Shown here piece after piece: positions 15,700 to 22,024 of a stretch of 22,024 bases of DNA. The notes below the pieces were generated by a model. The model was not told the origin of the DNA, made no database searches, and saw only the letters and a program-made list of their open reading frames with translations. Origin of the DNA: CAYWNK01 sp047639615 (GTDB lineage: Bacteria; Planctomycetota; UBA1135; GCA-002686595); NCBI GenBank assembly GCA_047639615.1, contig JBLIOL010000050.1, positions 1 through 22,024 of the forward strand. The letters are read 5' to 3'. The position numbers and the translations under genes were made by a program. Positions within the stretch are counted from its first letter, which is position 1. Each line of letters begins with the position of its first letter.

Positions 15700-17397
15700 C
15701 TAGAAAAGTCCGATTATCTGGCCCGAGTCATCGAGGTCCACCTGGCGATAGGCCGGCGTCCGACCGAGTCCAGGCATGGTCATGACCGCGCCCGCGTAAG
15801 CGATAACGAAGCCCGCACCCGCAGCCAATTTCAACTCGCGCACCGGGAAGGTGAAGCCGGTCGGGCGGCCCTTGAGCTTGGAGTCATGGGACAGACTGTA
15901 CTGGGTCTTCGCAACACAGACGGGCAAGCCGGCGCCGCCATCAGCCTCGATGCGCTTCAGCTGCTCGCGTGCTTCCGGGGACAACTCCAAAGCGTCCGCG
16001 CCGTAGAGATCCTTAGCCAAGGTCTCGAGCTTCTGTTCGAGGCCAGCCTCCAGGTCGTACAGGTGCTTGAAGTCGCAGCTGCCGGAATCGGCCGCGGCCA
16101 CGATGGCGTGCGCGATCGCCTCGCCACCAGCGCCACCCTTGCCATGCACTTCGCTGATTTCAGCCGCCACCGCGCCACTGGCCAGAGCGCGCTCGCGCAC
16201 CAGCTCCAACTCGGCATCGCTGTCGGAGGGGAAGCGATTGATCGCTACCACCACCGGAATCCCGTGCCGGCGAACTCCAGCAAGCTGTGCATCGAGGTTG
16301 GCGCAACCCGCTTCGAGGTTGGCCAAGTTCTCTTCGAAGAGGTCCTCGGGCAGAGGGCGTCCCGGACGCACGTCGTAGTTGTTCGAGTGTGTTTTGAGAG
16401 CACGCACGGTAACGACCATCAAGGCCGCGTCGGGCTGCATGCCGGAGGTACGGCACTTGATGTTGCAGAACTTCTCGGCGCCCATGTCGGCGCCGAAGCC
16501 AGCCTCCGTCACCACGTAGTCCGCATAGCGTCGCGCCACGCGGTCAGCTGCCACGGAGGAGTTGCCGTGGGCGATGTTGGCGAAAGGACCCGTGTGCACG
16601 AAGGCGAGGGTGCCCTCGGTGGTTTGCATGATGGTCGGATCCATGGCGTCCTTCAGCAGAGCCGCCATGGCGCCCGCCGCACCGAGATCCTCAGCCGTAA
16701 CGACCTTCCCCGCTTGATTGCGGCCGATCTGGATCTGTCCAAGCCTGGCGCGCAAGTCCTTCAGATCGCGGGCCAAGCCCAAGATCGCCATGACCTCCGA
16801 AGCCGACGTGATCTCGAAGCCGCTCTCCCGGGGAACGCCGTTCTTCGGGCCGCCCAGGCCGACCTGTATCTGGCGCAGGGCGCGATCGTTCATATCCACC
16901 ACCCGTTTCCAGCTCACACTCTCGGGCACGATCTCGAGCGGGTTGTCGAGCAGAATGGTTGTGTCGATCGCCGCGGCAAGCAAGTTGCTAGCCGCTGAGA
17001 CCGCGTGGAAGTCACCGGTCAAGTGCAGGTTGAAGTCCTCCATGGGAATAACCTGACTGTGGCCGCCACCAGCGGCACCACCCTTGATGCCGAACACGGG
17101 GCCCATGGAAGGCTGACGAATCGTGCAGACAGCGCTCTTGCCAATACGATTAAGTGCTAAGGACAAACCGATGGTGTGCACGGTTTTGCCCTCCCCAGCA
17201 GGGGTCGGCGTGATGGCGGTCACAAGTACGTAGCGTGAGCCCGTCTTCGCATCACCTTCCAATCCGAGGCGGTGATCAACCTTGGCCTTGTAAGGCCCGT
17301 AGTAGGTCAAGCGTTCCGTAGGGAGGCCAAAACGCGAGGCCACATCAGCCAGGGGCTGCATGGGTGTCTCGCGGGCAATTTCTAGATCGGACTTCAT
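15700..17397 (-). CDS. fhs: Formate--tetrahydrofolate ligase
   Basis: The 565-residue enzyme makes 10-formyl-tetrahydrofolate from formate, THF and ATP, feeding purine and formyl-Met synthesis or one-carbon assimilation. The P-loop reads TPTPAGEGKT (63-72), and the first family signature GIKGGAAGGG is exact at 103-112. The second signature region reads VTVRALKTHSNN (329-340), where the usual pattern ends H-G-G; the two glycines are replaced by Ser-Asn. Other conserved parts are LTGDFHAVSAASNLLAA (127-143), FANIAHGNSS (272-281) and TEAGFGADMGAEKF (297-310). Length is close to the family norm (about 555). It heads the cluster fhs-pgi-usp-ech and is divergent from the merR gene across 135 bases. 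No folD or other folate gene is in the window. Confidence 0.97.
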   Translation of the reverse strand: MKSDLEIARETPMQPLADVASRFGLPTERLTYYGPYKAKVDHRLGLEGDAKTGSRYVLVTAITPTPAGEGKTVHTIGLSLALNRIGKSAVCTIRQPSMGPVFGIKGGAAGGGHSQVIPMEDFNLHLTGDFHAVSAASNLLAAAIDTTILLDNPLEIVPESVSWKRVVDMNDRALRQIQVGLGGPKNGVPRESGFEITSASEVMAILGLARDLKDLRARLGQIQIGRNQAGKVVTAEDLGAAGAMAALLKDAMDPTIMQTTEGTLAFVHTGPFANIAHGNSSVAADRVARRYADYVVTEAGFGADMGAEKFCNIKCRTSGMQPDAALMVVTVRALKTHSNNYDVRPGRPLPEDLFEENLANLEAGCANLDAQLAGVRRHGIPVVVAINRFPSDSDAELELVRERALASGAVAAEISEVHGKGGAGGEAIAHAIVAAADSGSCDFKHLYDLEAGLEQKLETLAKDLYGADALELSPEAREQLKRIEADGGAGLPVCVAKTQYSLSHDSKLKGRPTGFTFPVRELKLAAGAGFVIAYAGAVMTMPGLGRTPAYRQVDLDDSGQIIGLF

Positions 17398-17468
17398 GGG
17401 ATTCGTTTTCTGGGCTGCGTACTAAAAGCGCCGAGGGCTAGGGGTCCAATTCCCCGCGCCACGCGCTA

Positions 17469-17513
17469 GGGTGGAAGGGTAGCGATTCCGTCCGCCAAGG
17501 GGACTTCCATCCC
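17469..17513. promoter_or_regulatory. Inverted repeat in the fhs-merR intergenic region
   Basis: GGGTGGAAG (17469-17477) pairs with CTTCCATCCC (17504-17513) apart from one bulged T; an inner GGGGA/TCCCC pair (17499-17503 and 17510-17514) competes with it. CTAGGG also occurs twice in the same spacer (near 17438 and 17466). MerR regulators bind dyads between unusually spaced -35 and -10 elements, so this could be an operator, but no matching promoter could be placed. Alternatively it is a leader hairpin before the merR start at 17533. Confidence 0.35.
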
Positions 17514-17532
17514 CCCTGCGTCTGCCCTTCCT

Positions 17533-18039
17533 ATGCCCGTGACTCCCAACCCGGCCCAAAACCTGAAGATTGGAGATTTCGCCAAGCTCGCAGGCACCAA
17601 TCTGCGGACCCTGCGCTACTACGAGGAGCTCGGTCTCCTGCGCCCGGTGACTCGCTCCGCCGGTGGCTTTCGCCAATACCGTCCGGCCGATCTGTACCGG
17701 GTCCAACTGATCCAAAACCTGCAGGAGTTGGGCCTCCAACTAGACGAAATCGGCGAGCTGATCCAATGCTCCCCAGGCACTGGCTGCGGGGACGATTCCT
17801 CCACTGGCCGCCGCCAGTGGATGGCCAAAGTTCAGGCAGCTCTCGAGCGACAAGAGTCGCTCATCGCCGAGCGCATTGCCATGCTCGACAAGCAGCGGCG
17901 TGACGTGAGTAGCGCACGCACCAAGCTGGCGGAGTGCGCCCCTTGCGTGCACACCCCGAGTGAGAAGAACGACTTCTGCACTCCCTGCCACATGAGCGGC
18001 GAGCAGCTACCTGCTCTGCTCAACGCGCTCTTCCGCTAG
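17533..18039 (+). CDS. MerR-family transcriptional regulator with six cysteines
   Basis: The 168-residue product has a MerR winged helix at residues 11-80: LKIGDFAKLAGTNLRTLRYY, then EELGLLRPVTRSAGGFRQYR and the hinge helix following it. After a dimer coiled coil (about 97-130) the C-terminus holds C135-x-x-C138 and C149-x-x-C152; two more cysteines, C79 and C85, sit at the end of the DNA-binding domain (QCSPGTGCG). Six cysteines, four of them in two CxxC pairs, suggest a metal or iron-sulfur ligand set, as in effector-binding MerR members such as SoxR or metal sensors, although the arrangement is not exactly either. It starts 14 bases before the cysteine desulfurase gene in one apparent operon and is divergent from fhs. 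Function is inferred: a regulator probably controlling its own operon in response to a metal, cluster or sulfur signal. Confidence 0.88.
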   Translation: MPVTPNPAQNLKIGDFAKLAGTNLRTLRYYEELGLLRPVTRSAGGFRQYRPADLYRVQLIQNLQELGLQLDEIGELIQCSPGTGCGDDSSTGRRQWMAKVQAALERQESLIAERIAMLDKQRRDVSSARTKLAECAPCVHTPSEKNDFCTPCHMSGEQLPALLNALFR

Positions 18040-18053
18040 ACACAAAGCCAGCC

Positions 18054-19205
18054 TTGAGTGCGGTCTATCTAGACAACAACTCCACCACGCGCCCCGACTC
18101 GCGAGTGGTTGAAGCCATGCTGCCGCTCCTGCAGGAGCACTTCCACAATCCCTCCAGCCCCTACCCCGCGGCCGAAGCGGTGGCGGACCAGGTGGGCATC
18201 GCGCGCGGCCGAGTAGCGCGACTCATCGGCGCGCGCCGCCCCAGCGAGATCGTTTTCACATCCGGCGGATCGGAGTCGATCCACGCCGCCTTCTACGGCG
18301 CCCGGGAACACTTGGCCAAACAGCCGCGCGTCGTCACCAGCAGCGTCGAGCACTCAGCGGTCAAAGCCGCCGTAGCGCGCGCCGCCGCCTCCCCCATGCA
18401 GCACAGCTGCATTCAGGTGGATAGCTCGGGGATTCTCGACCGAAGCGCCTTATTCGCTGCCATCGAAGACGGATGCGGTTTGGTCTCCTTGATGCTCGCC
18501 AACAACGAGACCGGCGTACTCACCGACCTCGAAGGCATCGGCGCAGCCTGCCGCTCCGCCGGCGCGCTCTTTCACGTGGACCTAGTGCAAGGCCCCGGCA
18601 AGCTGCCGCTCTCGGTCGAGGACATCGGCTGCGATCTCGCCTCAATCGCCGGACACAAGTTCCACGGGCCCAAGGGCATTGGCGCGCTCTTTGTGCGCCA
18701 CGGCGTGCAGACCCAGGCCTGGCTCACCGGCGGCCCCCAAGAGCATGAACGCCGCGCCGGCACCGAGAACACACCGGCCATCGTCGGCATGGGCGTGGCG
18801 GCCGAAATCGCCACCGGGCGCGCCAAGGACCCAGCCGCCCTGCTGCGCCTGCGGCAGCTGCGCGACGACTTCGAGTCCGAGCTACTAGCCGCCTTACCCG
18901 ACACCATGATCAATGGCGGCGAGGCCGCGCGTGTGCCCAACACCAGCAACTTGCACTTCCCCGGAAGCGACGCCAGCCTGCTGCTCGCCCTGCTCGCCGA
19001 CGCCGGCATCCAGGCCTCCGCAGGCTCAGCCTGCAACGCTGATAGCCGCGCACCCTCCCCCGTGCTCCTGGCCATGGGCCTCAATCCCGAGCAGGCCCTC
19101 GCCAGCCTGCGCTTCTCGCTCTCCCACGAGACGACCCGGGATGAGATTCAGCTAGCACTCACCAGCCTGGTAGAAGCCAGCAGGACTCTGGCTGGCTTGC
19201 GCTGA
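18054..19205 (+). CDS. Cysteine desulfurase (NifS/IscS family)
   Basis: The 383-residue PLP enzyme converts cysteine to alanine and carries the sulfur as a persulfide for Fe-S clusters, thiouridine or other sulfur products. Features of group I desulfurases: YLDNNSTT near the start, SVEHSAV with H100, NNETGV (150-155), HVDLVQ (174-179), IAGHKFHGPKGIGAL with PLP-lysine K202, GGPQEHERRAGTENTP (227-241) and the active-site loop SAGSACNADSRAPSPVLLAMGL with C327. The histidine, aspartate, lysine and cysteine expected for catalysis are present. The start is TTG, with no closer ATG. It follows merR by 14 bases. No iscU, nifU, sufE or tRNA thiolation gene is adjacent, so the sulfur acceptor is unknown and a specific name (iscS, nifS) is not justified. 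Confidence 0.94.
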   Translation: MSAVYLDNNSTTRPDSRVVEAMLPLLQEHFHNPSSPYPAAEAVADQVGIARGRVARLIGARRPSEIVFTSGGSESIHAAFYGAREHLAKQPRVVTSSVEHSAVKAAVARAAASPMQHSCIQVDSSGILDRSALFAAIEDGCGLVSLMLANNETGVLTDLEGIGAACRSAGALFHVDLVQGPGKLPLSVEDIGCDLASIAGHKFHGPKGIGALFVRHGVQTQAWLTGGPQEHERRAGTENTPAIVGMGVAAEIATGRAKDPAALLRLRQLRDDFESELLAALPDTMINGGEAARVPNTSNLHFPGSDASLLLALLADAGIQASAGSACNADSRAPSPVLLAMGLNPEQALASLRFSLSHETTRDEIQLALTSLVEASRTLAGLR

Positions 19206-19267
19206 GCAGGCTAGCCGCGAGAACTCAGGGCCCTTCTCCTCACGGCCGGGTAAGCTGACCGTATCGT

Positions 19268-19305
19268 CGGGATCTTCTCCCCCCGGCGGGATCTTCCCCC
19301 TCCGG
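19268..19305 (+). repeat. Two-copy 19-base tandem repeat in a gene leader
   Basis: CGGGATCTTCTCCCCCCGG (19268-19286) is directly followed by a second copy, CGGGATCTTCCCCCTCCGG (19287-19305), with two mismatches in 19. The array ends six bases before the ATG at 19312. A related GGATCTTCC sits inside GGAAGGATCTTCC at 19904-19916, upstream of the next gene. This may be a regulatory or protein-binding sequence, or a recent slip duplication. Confidence 0.6.
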
Positions 19306-19311
19306 AAAGAC

Positions 19312-19866
19312 ATGCCTCAGCCGACCCGCACCTACAAGACCCGCGTTTCTGGGTTCTGGAACCCCCGCCACACCATCCTCGACGAGGAAGGCCAGCCCCT
19401 TGGCACCCTGACCCTTTCGCGCAACTGGCGCGGCATGGTGATTGGCGCCGAGTACCGTCCTGAGAAAGGTGAGGTCCTGACCTTCCGGCGCGATCCGGGG
19501 ATTCTGCGGGCCCAATTCTCAGTTTGGACCGACGGCTCCGAGTGGCTCGGCTCCTCCCTCAGGCCTGAGGCCACCAAGCGCCTGGTCGAAGTCTGGACCG
19601 GCGCCAAGCCCTATCGGGTTGTGCCCAGCCGGGGCTTTGGCCGCGGTTGGCGCGTGATCGCCACCAAGACTGGAGAGGTCGCAGCCATCAAATTGGGCCT
19701 CATCGGCCGCAATGCGACCCTCGAGCTCTACCGCAAGCTCGACTTCGAGCTGCTGCTCTTTGCCTACTTCGTAGGCACCCTAGCCCCCTACGAGATGATC
19801 TGGCCCACCAGCCTAGAGACCCTCGGAGAAGGCAAAGCCAAGTCCAAGGCTGCTCCCCAGGGCTAA
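19312..19866 (+). CDS. Protein of unknown function, 184 residues
   Basis: I do not recognise a family. The product has no signal peptide or clear membrane helix; one hydrophobic stretch, FELLLFAYFVGTLAPY (145-160), could be a buried helix. Residues 8-135 look like successive beta strands with conserved-looking turns: LDEEGQPLGTLTL, GEVLTFRRDP, FSVWTDGSEWLGSSLRP, AKPYRVVPSRGFGRGWRVI and AAIKLGLIGRNATLELYRKLDF. This pattern of short strands and basic turns loosely recalls LURP1/scramblase-like beta barrels, but the resemblance is too weak to claim. The ATG gives normal codon use with high third-position GC; the tandem repeat ends just upstream. It follows the desulfurase by 106 bases and precedes the secreted repeat protein by 137, and is probably in its own transcription unit. 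Confidence 0.75.
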   Translation: MPQPTRTYKTRVSGFWNPRHTILDEEGQPLGTLTLSRNWRGMVIGAEYRPEKGEVLTFRRDPGILRAQFSVWTDGSEWLGSSLRPEATKRLVEVWTGAKPYRVVPSRGFGRGWRVIATKTGEVAAIKLGLIGRNATLELYRKLDFELLLFAYFVGTLAPYEMIWPTSLETLGEGKAKSKAAPQG

Positions 19867-20003
19867 AAAAGGCCCGCAACCAGAGTGTTTCCGTTGAGTT
19901 ACAGGAAGGATCTTCCGACCCCAACGTCCACCTCTCTCCGCTCATCTGGGTCCCTAGGGCCCTTCGAATACTCCCTCCGTCCGGCGAATTCCGGTTCCGA
20001 ATC
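19867..20003 (+). other. Leader region upstream of the repeat protein
   Basis: The 137 bases show no coding signal of their own, although the frame is open from the gene below. It contains GGAAGGATCTTCC (19904-19916) and a possible -10 near GAATACTCC (19966-19974); no matching -35 was found. Confidence 0.4.
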
Positions 20004-21989
20004 ATGCGCGCGTTCATCGTCCTGTTTCTTGTCCTCGCAGCTGCGGGGACCTTCTACCTGGTAACTCAGTCCGGCCCGGACTCCGCTACCAGCGCCCTGA
20101 ACGTCGACAACGTGGACACTGCCAGCGACGCAGCTCCCGATGAGACAACCCCGGCAGTCCTCCAGGACTTCGACGCTAGCGAGAACGGTCGCAGCGGCCG
20201 CAACGAGAGCTTGGCAGCGCCCCCGGAGATCCCCACCAACGCCGCCCCCGAGGGCAGCACCGCGGTGGTCGGAACCGTCGAGAACCCCCAGGGCGGAGCA
20301 GTCGTCGGCGCCAAGGTAACCCTCACGCGCTTCTCGGCCTCGACGCTCTTCTTCCATGATGCCACCAACATGGATCACTCCACGGACCTGAGCACGACCA
20401 CCGACGCCAAAGGTCTGTTTACGTTCACGGAAGTCCCCATCGCCGACAGCTACGCCCTGATCGTCGATCACGACGACTACGCGCGCCGCGAAGAGGGACC
20501 CTTCGAGGTCCACGAAGGCGAGCAGGTCCAGCAGGTCATCATCCTCAAGGCCGGCACCCTTCTGCACGGCACCGTCACCGACACCGGTGGCAACCCGGTG
20601 CCCTCCGCACAACTGTTCCTGGGTCTGTCCGCCATGGGCTTGCCCGTGGCCCTCTCCGAGGATGACCCGACCCTGCAGCTCATCTCGACCAATGCCACCG
20701 GCCAGTTTGAGTTTAAGAACCTCGCCAGCGGCAGCTACATGCTGAGCGCCGTCGCCGACGGCTACGGTCGCATGACCTTGCAGCAGCTCAACGTCACCGC
20801 AGACGGCGACGTCCAGCAAGACCTCGTGCTCGACCTGGCAAGCGCCCTCGGCGGCAGCGTCAAGTCGATCACCGGCGAGCCCATCGAGGGCGCAAAGGTC
20901 GAGGTCTACTCCATCAGCAACCGCACCACCCGCACCCAGACGCAAACCTTCACGGACGAGCGCGGCGAGTTCCTGGTTCAGGACGTACCGGACGGCGACT
21001 ATTCCCTGCGCGTGGCCGCAGAAGGCTACAGGGCTGAGCCCTGGACCCGCGCTTCCACAGGCGAGATGGGCATCACTATCCAGCTCGGCCCCCAGCCCAG
21101 GATTCGCGGACGCGTGCTGGACTCCGTGACCAAGCAGCCCCTGACCTCGTTCACCCTGAACCTGCGTCAAGGCGTGGCAAACTCGGACTACTCCATCAAG
21201 GTCCAGAACACCACCAAGCAGGTCGAGGACGCCGAAGGCCGCTTCGAGCTCAACGCCCCCATGAAGGGCGAGTACCAGGTGGAAGCTAGCGCTCCCGGTT
21301 ACGCCCCGAGCTTCTCCGCCAGCTTCACCATCGAAGATGGCCAAGAGCTCCCCGGTCTCTCCGTATTCGTCGACCGTGGCGGCTCCATCGTTGGCCGCAT
21401 CGTCGACTCCAAGGGAGCCCCGATCCGTGGTGCACTGATCAAGACCAACAACAACCACTGGACCGGCACGGACTTCGACCGCTCCATGGGCGACTTCTTC
21501 CCGGGCAAGGCAACCCAGCTGCAAGGACGTTCGAACGCCAACGGCGAGTTCAGCATCAACGGCTTGACCCCCGCTACCTACCTGCTCGAGATCGGGCAAA
21601 ACGAGCACTCCAAGACCGTCCTCAAGGACGTCCTCGTGGCAGTCGGCCGCGAGACCAACGTCAAAGAGATCGTCATGAGCACCGGGGCTTCCGTCTCGGG
21701 TAGCGTCCGCGGCCCCAGCGGTCAGCCCCTGCGCAACGCCACGGTGACCCTGCAGCTCGAGGCAGCCCGCGGCGGCTTCCCGATCACCTACACGGCCAAG
21801 AGTGGCCGCGAGGGTGCCTACACCTTCAAGCACGTGCGCGGCGGCACCTACTTCATCCACGCAACGCGGCCCTCTGATAACCAAGGCAACCCCTTCGCGG
21901 GCGCCATGGATATCAAGCAGTCCCGTCGCAAGGTCAGCATCACCGAAGGTGGCGATCACCAAGGTGAGGACTTCGACCTGGCCAACTAA
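20004..21989 (+). CDS. Secreted or membrane-anchored protein with six carboxypeptidase-regulatory-like domains
   Basis: From the ATG at 20004 the product is 661 residues. It begins with a short signal or anchor helix (RAFIVLFLVLAAAGTFYLV) and an acidic, alanine-rich linker (24-85). Six beta-sandwich modules follow, each with G-x-V/I-x-(D/S)...G-x-P-(V/I)...G-A-x-V, then (D/N)-G-x-(F)-x-F...(G)-x-Y-x-(L)-x-V-x-A-x-G-Y: about 86-160, 185-258, 281-345, 366-435, 459-535 and 561-625. This is the carboxypeptidase regulatory-like (transthyretin-like) domain pattern. Such arrays occur in secreted adhesion, polysaccharide-binding or protease-associated proteins, but no catalytic peptidase or other enzymatic domain is seen, so the role is structural or binding. 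The same frame is open back to 19647, but that part has no signal sequence and overlaps the previous gene, so the later ATG is chosen. Confidence 0.85.
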   Translation: MRAFIVLFLVLAAAGTFYLVTQSGPDSATSALNVDNVDTASDAAPDETTPAVLQDFDASENGRSGRNESLAAPPEIPTNAAPEGSTAVVGTVENPQGGAVVGAKVTLTRFSASTLFFHDATNMDHSTDLSTTTDAKGLFTFTEVPIADSYALIVDHDDYARREEGPFEVHEGEQVQQVIILKAGTLLHGTVTDTGGNPVPSAQLFLGLSAMGLPVALSEDDPTLQLISTNATGQFEFKNLASGSYMLSAVADGYGRMTLQQLNVTADGDVQQDLVLDLASALGGSVKSITGEPIEGAKVEVYSISNRTTRTQTQTFTDERGEFLVQDVPDGDYSLRVAAEGYRAEPWTRASTGEMGITIQLGPQPRIRGRVLDSVTKQPLTSFTLNLRQGVANSDYSIKVQNTTKQVEDAEGRFELNAPMKGEYQVEASAPGYAPSFSASFTIEDGQELPGLSVFVDRGGSIVGRIVDSKGAPIRGALIKTNNNHWTGTDFDRSMGDFFPGKATQLQGRSNANGEFSINGLTPATYLLEIGQNEHSKTVLKDVLVAVGRETNVKEIVMSTGASVSGSVRGPSGQPLRNATVTLQLEAARGGFPITYTAKSGREGAYTFKHVRGGTYFIHATRPSDNQGNPFAGAMDIKQSRRKVSITEGGDHQGEDFDLAN

Positions 21990-22024
21990 GGCCAGCTGTC
22001 TCCCGCAGGCGGGGCCCCGGACGC

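Noticed and set aside
15664..16998. Plus-strand open frame of 444 codons
   Set aside because: Antisense to fhs, which is a certain gene; no family resemblance.
19899..21962. Long minus-strand open frame of 687 codons
   Set aside because: It is the shadow of the plus-strand repeat protein; its composition (Val/Gly/Asp-rich, no domains) follows from the GC-rich codons opposite and it has no start signal.
1..22024. tRNA genes, rRNA, CRISPR arrays, insertion sequences, prophage genes
   Set aside because: None seen: no cloverleaf-like units, no regularly spaced repeats, and no transposase, integrase or phage proteins.

Overview
This is a gene-dense, GC-rich bacterial chromosome segment made almost entirely of conserved housekeeping genes. 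I see no phage, insertion sequence, CRISPR array, rRNA or tRNA. The best guess for the source is a member of the Planctomycetota or a similar high-GC lineage. The reasons are a fused SecD-SecF translocase, mostly absent Shine-Dalgarno sequences, several GTG/TTG starts, and a secreted protein made of tandem carboxypeptidase-regulatory-like domains. No phylogenetic marker was compared with a database, so this is inference.

Layout. Positions 1-177 (minus) hold the first 59 codons of riboflavin synthase (GTG start), cut off by the window edge. Divergent from it are trmD and rplS (303-1488), the tail of the usual rpsP-rimM-trmD-rplS operon but without the first two genes; a perfect hairpin lies just before rplS and a terminator-like hairpin follows it. 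secDF (1672-4719) and a small membrane-anchored LysM protein (4828-5289) follow on the plus strand. They converge on a minus-strand block, nadB (L-aspartate oxidase), hflX (ribosome-associated GTPase) and a large hybrid sensor kinase (11171 down to 5294). nadB and hflX overlap by four bases.

Positions 11172-11969 are poorly explained. They contain one doubtful 127-residue frame, or a 39-residue membrane peptide inside it, and two clear hairpins. lexA (11970-12575) follows and shares its stop codon bases with the convergent enoyl-CoA hydratase gene. That gene ends a tightly packed minus-strand cluster fhs-pgi-usp-ech (17397 down to 12572), joining one-carbon metabolism, glycolysis, stress and acyl-CoA metabolism.

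Divergent from fhs is a two-gene unit: a MerR-family regulator with six cysteines, then a cysteine desulfurase (17533-19205). This is the most suggestive local system in the window, because the regulator could sense the cluster, metal or sulfur status that the desulfurase serves. An unrecognised 184-residue protein with a 19-base tandem repeat just before its start, and a 661-residue secreted or membrane-anchored protein with six beta-sandwich repeats, complete the window.

No obviously new multi-gene system is visible. The items most worth a check are the Cys-rich MerR/desulfurase pair, the inserted segment in the SecD periplasmic domain, the hairpin before rplS, the unassigned 11.2-12.0 kb region, and the unknown gene at 19312-19866.
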